Position numbers and translations under genes: made by a program. From NCBI GenBank assembly GCA_964657395.1, contig CAZZUX010000002.1:1-64000 (forward strand): a DNA stretch of 64,000 bases, in the 5' to 3' direction. Source of the stretch: G963692885 sp964657395 (GTDB lineage Bacteria > Acidobacteriota > Terriglobia > Terriglobales > Acidobacteriaceae). Of this stretch, positions 51,649-59,903 are shown one piece after another. The first letter of the stretch is position 1; each line of letters begins with the position of its first letter. Below the pieces are notes generated by a model. It saw only the letters and a program-made list of their open reading frames with translations, was not told the DNA's origin and searched no databases.

Positions 51649-53478
51649 TTGAAGCTTCTGGTCCTGGCGGTTGCTTTGTTTTTTATGCGCACAGCGGCTG
51701 CGCAGGTTCCGGCTGGCGATTGGACGACCCCGTCAGAGGCTGCGGCCTACAAGACGACGCCCGACTACGCGGAGACCATGAGGTATCTGCGCCGAATCGA
51801 ATCGGCAGCGCCCGGACAGGTCCGCATTGAAAAGTTCGGCGAGACAGGTTCCGGTCGGGACCTGGATATCGTGATCGCTTCGAAGGATGGCGTCTTCGAT
51901 CCAGTGAGGCTGCATGCGCAGAATCGTCCAATTCTTCTGGTGCAGAATTCCATTCATGCCGGTGAGATGGATGGAAAGGATAGCTGCCTGGCACTGCTGC
52001 GGGACATGGTGATCACACACAAAGAGGCGGCGCTGCTGGATCGCGCCGTGTTTGTGTTTATCCCGATGTACAACGCGGACGGGCACGAGAGACGGAGCCG
52101 CTATAACCGCATCAACCAGAATGGCCCGGAGGAGATGGGCTGGCGGGGCAATGCGACCAACCTGAATCTGAATCGCGATTACCTGAAGGCACAGACACCG
52201 GAGACGCGGGCCTTGATGGCGATGTTTCATCGCTGGCTGCCGGATTTCTTTGTCGATGATCATGTGACTGACGGCGCCGATTACCAGTACGACGTGACTT
52301 ACTCCATCGACGATGGGCCCAATGTTTACGGACCGATGGCGCGTTGGATTGACGGGACAGTGGTCCCGGATCTGGCACGCCAGGTGGATGCCAGCGGTCA
52401 TCTAGCATCGACGACTTACATCTCGCTTGTCGATGACAGCGATCCAGCCAAAGGGCTGGGCTTCAATGACGATCCGCCGCGATTTTCGACCGGCTACATG
52501 ATTTTAGAAAACCGGCCGGGCATGCTGGTCGAGATGCACATGTTGAAGGATTACAAGACTCGCGTGACCGGCAATTACGAGGTTCTGAAAGCACTTCTTG
52601 CTGTGATGAATCGCGATGCGGACACGCTGCTGAAGCTGAATGCCGAAGCGGACCGGCATGCCGAGCAGCTGGGTGCGCATCCGCTCGGCGATATTGCTTA
52701 TCCGTTGAGCGTGGGGTGGGATGGTGAATCGACGACGCCGTTCCTGTTTCGCGGTTACAAGTCTACGCGGCAGCTGAGTGAAGTCTCCGGTGCGATGTGG
52801 ATCCAGTATTCGCATGAGCCATGGAATGTGACGCTTCCCCTGCAGACCGGCTTCAAGGTGACGGCTGCCGTGGTGCCGCCGGCGGCTTACATTGTTCCGA
52901 AGGCATGGACGCAGGTGATTGACGTGCTGGCTGCACACCAGGTAGTCATGCATCGCACGACGGCGGAGTGGACCGGACCTGTCGAGACTTACAAGTGCAG
53001 CGGCATGACGTGGAACGAGCCTCCGTTTGAAGGCAGGCATCCGCTGTTTGCCGGCGAAGGTGCGGGGGTAAAGGCAGGGCAGTTCGGGCAGTGCACTACA
53101 GTCACAGAGACAGCTACGTTTCCCGCAGGTTCAGCCGTCGTCGAGTTGAACCAGCGTCTGTCGGCTGTGGCGATCGAGTGGCTGGAACCGCTGGGTGCGG
53201 ACTCGGCCATGCGTTGGGGCTTCTTCGATCCGATCTTCGAGCAGAAAGAATATGGCGAAGCGTATGTGCTGGAACCATTGGCACGCAAGATGATGGCGGC
53301 CGATCCGAAGCTGAAGGCGGAGTTTGAGCACAAGGTCGAAACGGATGCGCGCTTTGCTGCTAACCCGCAGGCAAGGCTTGAGTTTTTCTATGAGCGTTCG
53401 CCATGGATGGGCCCGCAGCGGGTGGGGCTGTATCCAGTGGGACGCTTGAACAAGCTGGATGGTCTGCCGCTGGATTGA
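51649..53478 (+). CDS. M14-family zinc carboxypeptidase-like protein, exported
   Basis: The 609-residue protein starts with TTG at 51649 behind GAGGAG and has a signal peptide (VLAVALFFMRTAAAQ). The M14 domain shows the HxxE zinc motif in NSIHAGEMDGKDS, the third ligand in FFVDDHVTDG, and a candidate catalytic Glu in MLVEMHMLKDYK. The C-terminal 250 residues form an additional beta-rich region. It should remove C-terminal residues from peptides or cross-links outside the cytoplasm. The gltX gene begins 47 bases later on the same strand. Confidence 0.85.
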   Translation: MKLLVLAVALFFMRTAAAQVPAGDWTTPSEAAAYKTTPDYAETMRYLRRIESAAPGQVRIEKFGETGSGRDLDIVIASKDGVFDPVRLHAQNRPILLVQNSIHAGEMDGKDSCLALLRDMVITHKEAALLDRAVFVFIPMYNADGHERRSRYNRINQNGPEEMGWRGNATNLNLNRDYLKAQTPETRALMAMFHRWLPDFFVDDHVTDGADYQYDVTYSIDDGPNVYGPMARWIDGTVVPDLARQVDASGHLASTTYISLVDDSDPAKGLGFNDDPPRFSTGYMILENRPGMLVEMHMLKDYKTRVTGNYEVLKALLAVMNRDADTLLKLNAEADRHAEQLGAHPLGDIAYPLSVGWDGESTTPFLFRGYKSTRQLSEVSGAMWIQYSHEPWNVTLPLQTGFKVTAAVVPPAAYIVPKAWTQVIDVLAAHQVVMHRTTAEWTGPVETYKCSGMTWNEPPFEGRHPLFAGEGAGVKAGQFGQCTTVTETATFPAGSAVVELNQRLSAVAIEWLEPLGADSAMRWGFFDPIFEQKEYGEAYVLEPLARKMMAADPKLKAEFEHKVETDARFAANPQARLEFFYERSPWMGPQRVGLYPVGRLNKLDGLPLD

Positions 53479-53524
53479 TGCGCGGCGGTATTCTGAGTTC
53501 TAGACTTTCTGTTGGAGACACGTT

Positions 53525-54991
53525 TTGCCGGAAGCTGTAAGAGTTCGTTTTGCGCCCTCCCCTACTGGTTATCTACATGTGGGAGGCGCCCGCACTGCAT
53601 TATTTAACTGGCTGTTTGCCCGCCATACTGGCGGCACGCTGATCCTGCGGATTGAAGATACGGATTTTGAACGATCATCAGAAGCCATGGTTGAAGGCAT
53701 TCTCGAAGGTATGCGCTGGCTGGGACTTGACTGGGATGAAGGACCGTTTTTTCAGTCACAGCGGCTCGACCTTTATACGGCAACTGCCGCGAAGCTGGTC
53801 GCAGGTGGTCATGCGTATCCCTGCTTCTGCACGAAAGAAGAACTGGAGCAGCGGCGGCAGGAGGCGACTGCGGCCGGCCGCCAGCCGATGTATGACCGGC
53901 GATGCCGCGGGCTTTCCGCAGAAGAAGTGCAGCGACGGAAGGCTGGAGGCGAGGCCTTCGCTGTGCGGTTCGCTACACCGCTGGATGGAACAACGTCGTG
54001 GAACGATGCGGTGTTTGGCAAGCTTGAATTTGCGAATGCTGAGCTTGAAGACTTCGTGCTGCTGCGTTCGGATGGCATACCTACGTATCACCTGTCGGTG
54101 GTGACGGACGACATCGACATGCGGTTGACCCATGTCATTCGAGGGGCCGATCACATCTCGAATACGCCGAAGCAGGTGCTGCAGTACGAGGCACTTGGGG
54201 CTAAGATGCCGGTGTTCGGGCATGTGCCGCTGATCCTCGGTCCGGACAAGACGCGGCTCTCCAAGAGACATGGTGCGACTTCAGTGATTTCCTACAAGGA
54301 GTTCGGGATCGTGCCGGAGGCATTCCGGAATTTCCTTGCACTGCTCGGCTGGACTCCGGGACAGGTGAAAGATGAGAACGGCAAGGACCGTGAAATTTTC
54401 GGTTCTGAAGAATTGATAGCGCTGTTTTCGCTGGAAGGTATTTCGAAGTCGAATGCAGTCTTCGATAACGACAAGCTGGCCTGGTTCAACACGGAATGGA
54501 TACGACGCTATCCCGCGGAGAAGCTGCTGCCGCTGATTGAAGTGGAGTGGGACAAGGCCAGACTTGAGCCGTCACGCAGTGCGGAAGAGATACTTTCGAC
54601 GATCGACCTGGTGAAGCATCGTGCAAGAAACCTGACGGATTTTGCAGGCAGCTTCCGCGCATTTTTCACTGATGATTTTGCCTTCGACGAAGGTGCGATC
54701 GCGAAGTTTCTGAAGGACGACACGACACGGGACTGTCTGGTGGAGTTAGCCGAACGATATGACAGCCATCCGGAATTCAGCGAAGTCAGTACAGAGCAGG
54801 TTCTGCGATCGTTCGCAGAAGAAAAAGGCCTCAAGGCCGGCGTCCTGATCAATGGAGCCCGCGTGGCTCTTACTGGGCAGGGTGTTGCGCCGAGCCTCTT
54901 CGCCGTGATGATTGCGCTGGGCAGACAACGCGTGGTCACACGCTTGAAGCAGAGCAGGACGGTCGGTGCCAGCGTCGCGTCACCCAGCTAA
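53525..54991 (+). CDS. gltX: Glutamate--tRNA ligase
   Basis: The 488-residue class I synthetase begins with TTG at 53525 and shows RFAPSPTGYLHVGGARTALFN (the HIGH-like motif is HVG near residue 18), RIEDTDFERS, the Cys in YPCFCTKEELE, HVIRGADHISNTPKQ and the KMSKS-like KTRLSKRHG near residue 244. It charges tRNA(Glu). The C-terminal anticodon-binding helix bundle is complete (AGVLINGARVALTGQGVAPSL). Confidence 0.95.
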   Translation: MPEAVRVRFAPSPTGYLHVGGARTALFNWLFARHTGGTLILRIEDTDFERSSEAMVEGILEGMRWLGLDWDEGPFFQSQRLDLYTATAAKLVAGGHAYPCFCTKEELEQRRQEATAAGRQPMYDRRCRGLSAEEVQRRKAGGEAFAVRFATPLDGTTSWNDAVFGKLEFANAELEDFVLLRSDGIPTYHLSVVTDDIDMRLTHVIRGADHISNTPKQVLQYEALGAKMPVFGHVPLILGPDKTRLSKRHGATSVISYKEFGIVPEAFRNFLALLGWTPGQVKDENGKDREIFGSEELIALFSLEGISKSNAVFDNDKLAWFNTEWIRRYPAEKLLPLIEVEWDKARLEPSRSAEEILSTIDLVKHRARNLTDFAGSFRAFFTDDFAFDEGAIAKFLKDDTTRDCLVELAERYDSHPEFSEVSTEQVLRSFAEEKGLKAGVLINGARVALTGQGVAPSLFAVMIALGRQRVVTRLKQSRTVGASVASPS

Positions 54992-55022
54992 ATCGATCCA
55001 GCTAAGTCAGTGCCGGATGTTA

Positions 55023-55063
55023 GAGCCTCCACGCCGTGAGTCTCACTCAAGCGTAGAGGCTTC
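55023..55063. terminator. Hairpin between gltX and the YXWGXW gene
   Basis: GAGCCTCCACGC pairs with GCGTAGAGGCTTC over 11 positions with one mismatch, around a 16-base loop that itself contains GAGT/ACTC. It lies between two converging genes and probably ends both transcripts. Confidence 0.6.
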
Positions 55064-55071
55064 AGAACAGC

Positions 55072-55374
55072 TTAGCGCCAGTGCCCTTCGATGAAGACAT
55101 ATCCTCCGGGACGGGGCGCCCAATGCCCAGGTACCCAGTACGCGCGGGGACGAGGGGGGGCGGCCCAGTAGCCAGGAGTCCACACGTAGCGTCCACCATC
55201 CCAGCGATGGTAGCCACCAACCCAGACGTAACCGGGACGCGGGCGTGGGCCGTAGTGCTCAATGATTGGTGCCGGCGGAGCGATGCGAACCACAACCTGG
55301 GCCTGCGCAGAGTGCAGCGCAAGTCCTGAAGTCAAACCAGCGAAACAAAGTGCAGCAAGTACCAGTCGTTTCAT
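55072..55374 (-). CDS. Exported YXWGXW/WXXGXW-repeat protein
   Basis: The 100-residue protein has a signal peptide (about 1-25, ending HSAQAQ). The mature part is a run of short repeats, YVWVGGYHRW, YVWTPGYW, YWVPGHW and YVFIEGHW, the WXXGXW type often called BcpO-related. Its role is unknown; such proteins are thought to be surface or periplasmic. A ribosome site AGGTGA precedes the ATG at 55374. Confidence 0.85.
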   Translation of the reverse strand: MKRLVLAALCFAGLTSGLALHSAQAQVVVRIAPPAPIIEHYGPRPRPGYVWVGGYHRWDGGRYVWTPGYWAAPPRPRAYWVPGHWAPRPGGYVFIEGHWR

Positions 55375-55484
55375 AAATCACCTCACACGCAGAACTGACA
55401 CAGTTTGCGCGCGGAGGTTGCGGTGATCTATTCGCCCATCTGGTGATCGCGAAATGACCAAGGTGTTAGAGGCCAGCGTTTTTT

Positions 55485-56060
55485 TCATTTCGCGATGATG
55501 TCGACGGCAACCGGAACTTTTCTGGGCGGCAGGCATTCGCTGTTGTCGCATGCCTGGTAGCGCATGACCCCCTGCCACAGATGGTCTCCGGACTTCGCCG
55601 TGATGTGCGCATGGAGGACAAATTCGCCAGTGTAGACGTTCATCTTTTCATTCGGCGCGAACTTGAAAGTGGCGTCGACGCCGGCCGGAAAGTCAATGGC
55701 GGTGGTGTTGAGGCCGGAATTTTCAGCTACCAGGATTTGCGTCGGAATGAGAGTGGCGTCATGCGGCGCATGGGAATTGATGTGCAGGCCGTCGGCGATC
55801 CTGAAATGCAGATCAAGCAGGGACGAGCGATTTGCGGGGAGCGTGATCTGCTCCGGAGAAAGGAAGATGACAGGATTATTCTGCTTGCCGGCCAGCGCTG
55901 ACGATCCGACCTGCCATGGCAGCTTCTGATCGTTGTCAGCCTGTCCGTGTGCAAGGGGAGCAGCGACCAGGCTGATGACTGCCGGGACGATCAAGAACGC
56001 GAGCGTTCGTCTGAAACTTTGAAGGAGGTGAGTCCGCTGCATCCAGTCAGACGTTGTCAC
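55485..56060 (-). CDS. Free-standing DsbD-alpha-like domain, exported
   Basis: The 191-residue protein has a hydrophobic export signal (about 18-40) and an immunoglobulin-like domain matching the N-terminal domain of DsbD, with the redox pair in YQACDNSECLPP. In DsbD this domain passes electrons to periplasmic partners. Here no membrane or thioredoxin part is attached, so it needs a partner such as the TlpA protein encoded just upstream. The start is GTG at 56060, overlapping the stop codon of that gene, or ATG at 56042. Confidence 0.82.
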   Translation of the reverse strand: MTTSDWMQRTHLLQSFRRTLAFLIVPAVISLVAAPLAHGQADNDQKLPWQVGSSALAGKQNNPVIFLSPEQITLPANRSSLLDLHFRIADGLHINSHAPHDATLIPTQILVAENSGLNTTAIDFPAGVDATFKFAPNEKMNVYTGEFVLHAHITAKSGDHLWQGVMRYQACDNSECLPPRKVPVAVDIIAK

Positions 56061-56677
56061 TGACCGCCACTCGCAAGTGCCTTCTTGATGTGTTCTTCAA
56101 TCACATCTTTGGAGGCCAGGCCGGCCGTCTCTTCCACGATCTTTCCGTCTCGACCCACGTAATAGGAAGTCGGGAGGAACTCTAGGCCGCCATACGCTTT
56201 GCCGACGGCGTCGTCACCGAGGAGGATGGGATAGTTGACGCCGAGTTTGTTCTTAAACTTCGTCACCTCGGGATGATCCTTCACATCGTCTTCAGAGATG
56301 CCGATGATGGTGAAGCCCTGCGCTTCGTATTGCTTTTGCAGATCAATGAACCAGGGCATCTCGATTTTGCAGGGCGCGCACCAGGTAGCCCAGAAATTGA
56401 TCAGAACTGCTTTCCCCTTGTAGTCGGCCAGCGAAACGCGCTTGCCCTCGGTGTTCTTCAGAACGAAGGGAGGAGCTTTTTTCCCCCGCAGATTGGGGAG
56501 ACCTTCGTCTCCAGCTACATCCTGTGCCACGGTCTGGTTGGAAGCATCGGGCACAAGAACCGCGTGCGCGCTGGCCTGTTGCTCCGCCTTGCGACGCTGG
56601 AAGTTGTGGTATCCGGACCATGCCATGAGACCAAGAGCCGCTACGACTACCAGTATGACTATCTGATTTCTCTTCAA
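56057..56677 (-). CDS. TlpA-family membrane-anchored thioredoxin
   Basis: The 206-residue protein starts at the TTG at 56677 (MKRNQIVILVVV) behind GAGGAA; the longer frame upstream has no family resemblance. One membrane helix (about 5-20) anchors a thioredoxin domain with the active site C100-APC103 in FWATWCAPC, DLQKQYEAQGFTIIGIS and the cis-Pro region FLPTSYYV. It should reduce disulfides in the periplasm, for instance in cytochrome c maturation. Its stop overlaps the start of the DsbD-alpha-like gene, so the two probably work together. Confidence 0.88.
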   Translation of the reverse strand: MKRNQIVILVVVAALGLMAWSGYHNFQRRKAEQQASAHAVLVPDASNQTVAQDVAGDEGLPNLRGKKAPPFVLKNTEGKRVSLADYKGKAVLINFWATWCAPCKIEMPWFIDLQKQYEAQGFTIIGISEDDVKDHPEVTKFKNKLGVNYPILLGDDAVGKAYGGLEFLPTSYYVGRDGKIVEETAGLASKDVIEEHIKKALASGGQ

Positions 56678-56838
56678 GAGACCAAGTTCCTCATCGCCGT
56701 CTATTCTAGTCCTGCGGTATTGCCTGCACGACGCAAAGCATGCCTGGTAGAAGCCTACATTGAGTAGGCGCAAACCAGCGGCACGATGGTTGCGCAGGAT
56801 AGACCGCGATGGGCGGAACCAGGGAACGGGAGAGACGA

Positions 56839-57816
56839 ATGACGGAGCAGACACCGGCCGAACTCGTACGCATCGAAGCAGCCGGACTGATGGCCCTGGC
56901 CGAGCGGCTCGACGGTTCAATGGCCGAAGCCTTTGAACTGGCCGTGTCGCTGGTGATGCAGTGCGGCACGCTGCATGGCCGGGTGGTGGTGACGGGTATG
57001 GGAAAGAGCGGCATCATCGCGCAGAAGATTGCGGCCACCCTGAACTCGACGGGCACTCCGGCGATGTTTCTTCATCCGGCAGAGGCCCTGCATGGTGATC
57101 TCGGCATGCTCACCAAGGGAGATGTGGTGGTGGCGCTGTCGGCTTCGGGTGAGACAGAAGAGATCGTGAGGCTGATCCCGATGTTGAAGCGGGTAGGCGA
57201 CGCATTGATTTCGTTCTGTTGTGAAATTTCATCCACGCTTGGCTTGAATAGTGATGTGACACTCGACTGCAGTGTGCCCAGGGAGGCCTGTGGCCTGGGT
57301 CTTGCGCCGACTGCTTCGACAACTGCGATGCTGGCGCTCGGCGATGCGCTGGCCGTGGCTGTTTCTCTTCGCAAGGGTTTCCAGATGGAGGACTTTGCCG
57401 ACCTGCATCCTGGCGGCAAGCTGGGGCATAAACTGGCGAGAGTCCGCAGCCTGATGCACAAAGGCGAGGCAGTGCCAACAGTGGAGCTGGGTACACCGAT
57501 GACGGACGTGATCTACGAAATGTCGCGGAAGAAGCTGGGCGTGACAACGGTCGTCAAGGATGGAAAGCTGTGCGGCCTGATCAGCGATGGCGACCTTAGA
57601 CGGCTTCTGGAACGGGAGGGGCCAGAGGCTTTGAAACTTCGAGCAGTCGATGCCATGAATGCTCATCCTAAGACGATTGGAGCAAACGAGCTGGCTGCTC
57701 GCGCCCTGCACCGGATGGAAGAGTTGAAGATTACCTCCCTCGTGGTCGTGGACGATGACGGCCACATCGACGGAGTGTTGCACCTGCATGATTTGTGGGG
57801 ACTGGAATTGATCTAG
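56839..57816 (+). CDS. kdsD: Arabinose-5-phosphate isomerase (KpsF/GutQ type)
   Basis: The 325-residue enzyme is read from the ATG at 56839 (MTEQTPAEL), with AACGGGAGAG upstream. It has a SIS domain (GRVVVTGMGKSGIIAQKIAATLNSTG in two parts, FLHPAEALHGDLGM, LSASGETEEI) and two CBS domains (TPMTDVIYEMSRKKLGVTTVV; DAMNAHPKTI). It converts ribulose-5-phosphate to arabinose-5-phosphate, the first step toward Kdo of lipopolysaccharide. It diverges from the TlpA gene. Confidence 0.93.
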   Translation: MTEQTPAELVRIEAAGLMALAERLDGSMAEAFELAVSLVMQCGTLHGRVVVTGMGKSGIIAQKIAATLNSTGTPAMFLHPAEALHGDLGMLTKGDVVVALSASGETEEIVRLIPMLKRVGDALISFCCEISSTLGLNSDVTLDCSVPREACGLGLAPTASTTAMLALGDALAVAVSLRKGFQMEDFADLHPGGKLGHKLARVRSLMHKGEAVPTVELGTPMTDVIYEMSRKKLGVTTVVKDGKLCGLISDGDLRRLLEREGPEALKLRAVDAMNAHPKTIGANELAARALHRMEELKITSLVVVDDDGHIDGVLHLHDLWGLELI

Positions 57817-58018
57817 CAATTCGCGCTCGCCCCGGCTTTGAAGCTGCGTGTGTCAGGCGCTTCGTCCAGGAACGAAGAGCGGGTCTATGGGCAACAGGTA
57901 TTTCGCCGGGTTCTTTCTCTGCCCGGGTCGCATCGGCAGGGCCTTTCTACCATTTAGAATGGCGTGTAGTTGTATCGCGAGCGGGTCGCCTGAGGCGCGG
58001 GAAAGATTTCAGAAACGC

Positions 58019-59788
58019 ATGCATCGATGGTCCAAACTGTTTATCCCGACTCTTCGCGAAGCGCCGAGTGATGCGGAAGTCGCAAGTCACAAGTTCCTGC
58101 TGCGAGCCGGGTATGTTCGCCAGCTGGGAGCCGGAATCTATTCGTATCTCTTCCTTGGACAGAGGTCGCTGCAGAAGATTACCAGGATCGTTCGCGAAGA
58201 GATGGACAGGATCGGCCAGGAATTTCTGCTGCCGGCGATCTTGACGCGCGAGCCCTGGGAGCAGAGCGGCCGCTGGACGACCATGGGCGACAACATGTTT
58301 CGCCTGCAGGACCGCAAGGGTGCCGACCTGTGTCTCGGCATGACTCATGAAGAGATCATGGTGACCATTGCGCGTAGTGAGCTTCGGTCTTATAAGCAGT
58401 TGCCGCAGATCTGGTACCAGATACAGAACAAGTTCCGCGACGAACCGCGGCCGAAGTCCGGCTTGCTGCGGGTGCGCCAGTTCACGATGAAGGATTCCTA
58501 TTCCTTCGACATCAATGAAGCAGGCCTTGACGAGAGTTATCGCAAACACGATGCGGCCTATCGGGCGATCTTCTCGCGATGCGGTCTGAGTTTCGTCGCC
58601 GTGGAAGCGGACTCGGGCGCCATGGGCGGCTCACAGTCGCAGGAGTTTATGGTCTACACCGACGCCGGCGAAGACCTGATTGCCTCGTGCTCTGCCTGCG
58701 GGTATGCAGCGAATATGGAGAAGGCGACATCGCGCCTGAAGCCGGTGGTCGATCTTGAGCCAACTGGTGATGGTTTGCCTGAGCTGGTGCATACACCAGG
58801 GAAGGCTTCGATTGCGGATGTGGCGGAGTTTTTCCAGATCCTGCCGGCGCAGGACATCAAGTGTGTGGCGTACATGGGTTCGCGCAGCAACAAGGATGGA
58901 TCCAAACTCGAGCTGCCGGTGATTGCGTTTTTGCGCGGCGACCACATGGTGAACGAGACCAAGCTGATGGGCGCGACGGGAACTTCCGACCTGCGACCGA
59001 TGGGGTCTGAAGAGCTAGAGAAGTACATGCATGGTCCCGCGGGCTACCTGGGTCCGGTCGGGCTTACACCTTCCCCGAAGCTGGCAGTCGACGGCGTGAA
59101 TGTCATCGTCGATGTTGCGCTCCAGGGACGGCACAATCTTGTCTGCGGCGCGAACAAGGCCGACTATCACTATCGCAATGTGACGCCGGGCCGGGACTTC
59201 CAGTGGACGCTGGCTGCCGATATCCGGAGTGTGGCCGAGGGTGAGGGATGTCCGCAGTGTCCCGCGGAGGAAGAACATCCGCTGAAGGTAGCCAAGGCGG
59301 TAGAGATTGGACATATCTTCAAGCTGGGGAATCGTTACACCGACTGCATGGGCGCGCGTGTGCTGGACCCGAATGGTAAGGAAGTCATTCCGATCATGGG
59401 CTGTTATGGCATCGGCCTGGAGCGCATCCTGACGTCGGCGATAGAGCAGTGCTTCGATGCCAACGGCTTTTCGCTACCGCCGGCGATTGCACCCTTTGAT
59501 GTGGTCGTGACCGTGACGAATACGACGGATGCTTCCCTGGTCGAGGCTGCGGAGTCGGCAGCTTTCGGGCTCGAGAAGGCCGGCTTTGATGTTTTGCTGG
59601 ATGACCGGAACGAGCGGGCGGGCGTGAAGTTCAAAGATGCAGACCTCATTGGCATCCCATACCGCATCAATGTGGGCAAGAAGATTGCCGAGGGCAAGCT
59701 CGAGCTGGTGACCAGGGCGACGCTGACCAGCGAAGATGTTGCACCGGATGCGATCGTAGAAAGACTGCGGCAATGCATAGCCAAGTAG
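58019..59788 (+). CDS. proS: Proline--tRNA ligase
   Basis: The 589-residue class II synthetase starts at the ATG at 58019 (MHRWSKLFIPTLREAP). Motif 1 lies around GAGIYSYLFLGQRSLQKI, motif 2 FRDEPRPKSGLLRVRQFTMKD and motif 3 GCYGIGLERIL; the YbaK-like editing insert lies between about 225 and 400. It charges tRNA(Pro). Upstream in-frame sequence to 57848 does not resemble the family. The class A PBP gene follows in the same direction. Confidence 0.95.
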   Translation: MHRWSKLFIPTLREAPSDAEVASHKFLLRAGYVRQLGAGIYSYLFLGQRSLQKITRIVREEMDRIGQEFLLPAILTREPWEQSGRWTTMGDNMFRLQDRKGADLCLGMTHEEIMVTIARSELRSYKQLPQIWYQIQNKFRDEPRPKSGLLRVRQFTMKDSYSFDINEAGLDESYRKHDAAYRAIFSRCGLSFVAVEADSGAMGGSQSQEFMVYTDAGEDLIASCSACGYAANMEKATSRLKPVVDLEPTGDGLPELVHTPGKASIADVAEFFQILPAQDIKCVAYMGSRSNKDGSKLELPVIAFLRGDHMVNETKLMGATGTSDLRPMGSEELEKYMHGPAGYLGPVGLTPSPKLAVDGVNVIVDVALQGRHNLVCGANKADYHYRNVTPGRDFQWTLAADIRSVAEGEGCPQCPAEEEHPLKVAKAVEIGHIFKLGNRYTDCMGARVLDPNGKEVIPIMGCYGIGLERILTSAIEQCFDANGFSLPPAIAPFDVVVTVTNTTDASLVEAAESAAFGLEKAGFDVLLDDRNERAGVKFKDADLIGIPYRINVGKKIAEGKLELVTRATLTSEDVAPDAIVERLRQCIAK

Positions 59789-59903
59789 GATTGAGGATCG
59801 TGATGCCCGGCGGATGGCAGCAGCCGCTCGCAGTAAACAAGCACGTAGAAGCCCGGCCAAACGCATGGATCGATAGGCGAGTGGCTGCGCGGGAGAGACT
59901 CTC

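Noticed and set aside
56678..56920. N-terminal extension of the TlpA protein by 81 residues
   Set aside because: The extension is Arg/Pro-rich, unlike any TlpA N-terminus, and overlaps the divergent kdsD start; the TTG at 56677 has a ribosome site and leads straight into the membrane helix.
57848..58018. N-terminal extension of ProS by 57 residues
   Set aside because: ProS proteins begin near MxxSKxFxPTL, which matches the ATG at 58019.
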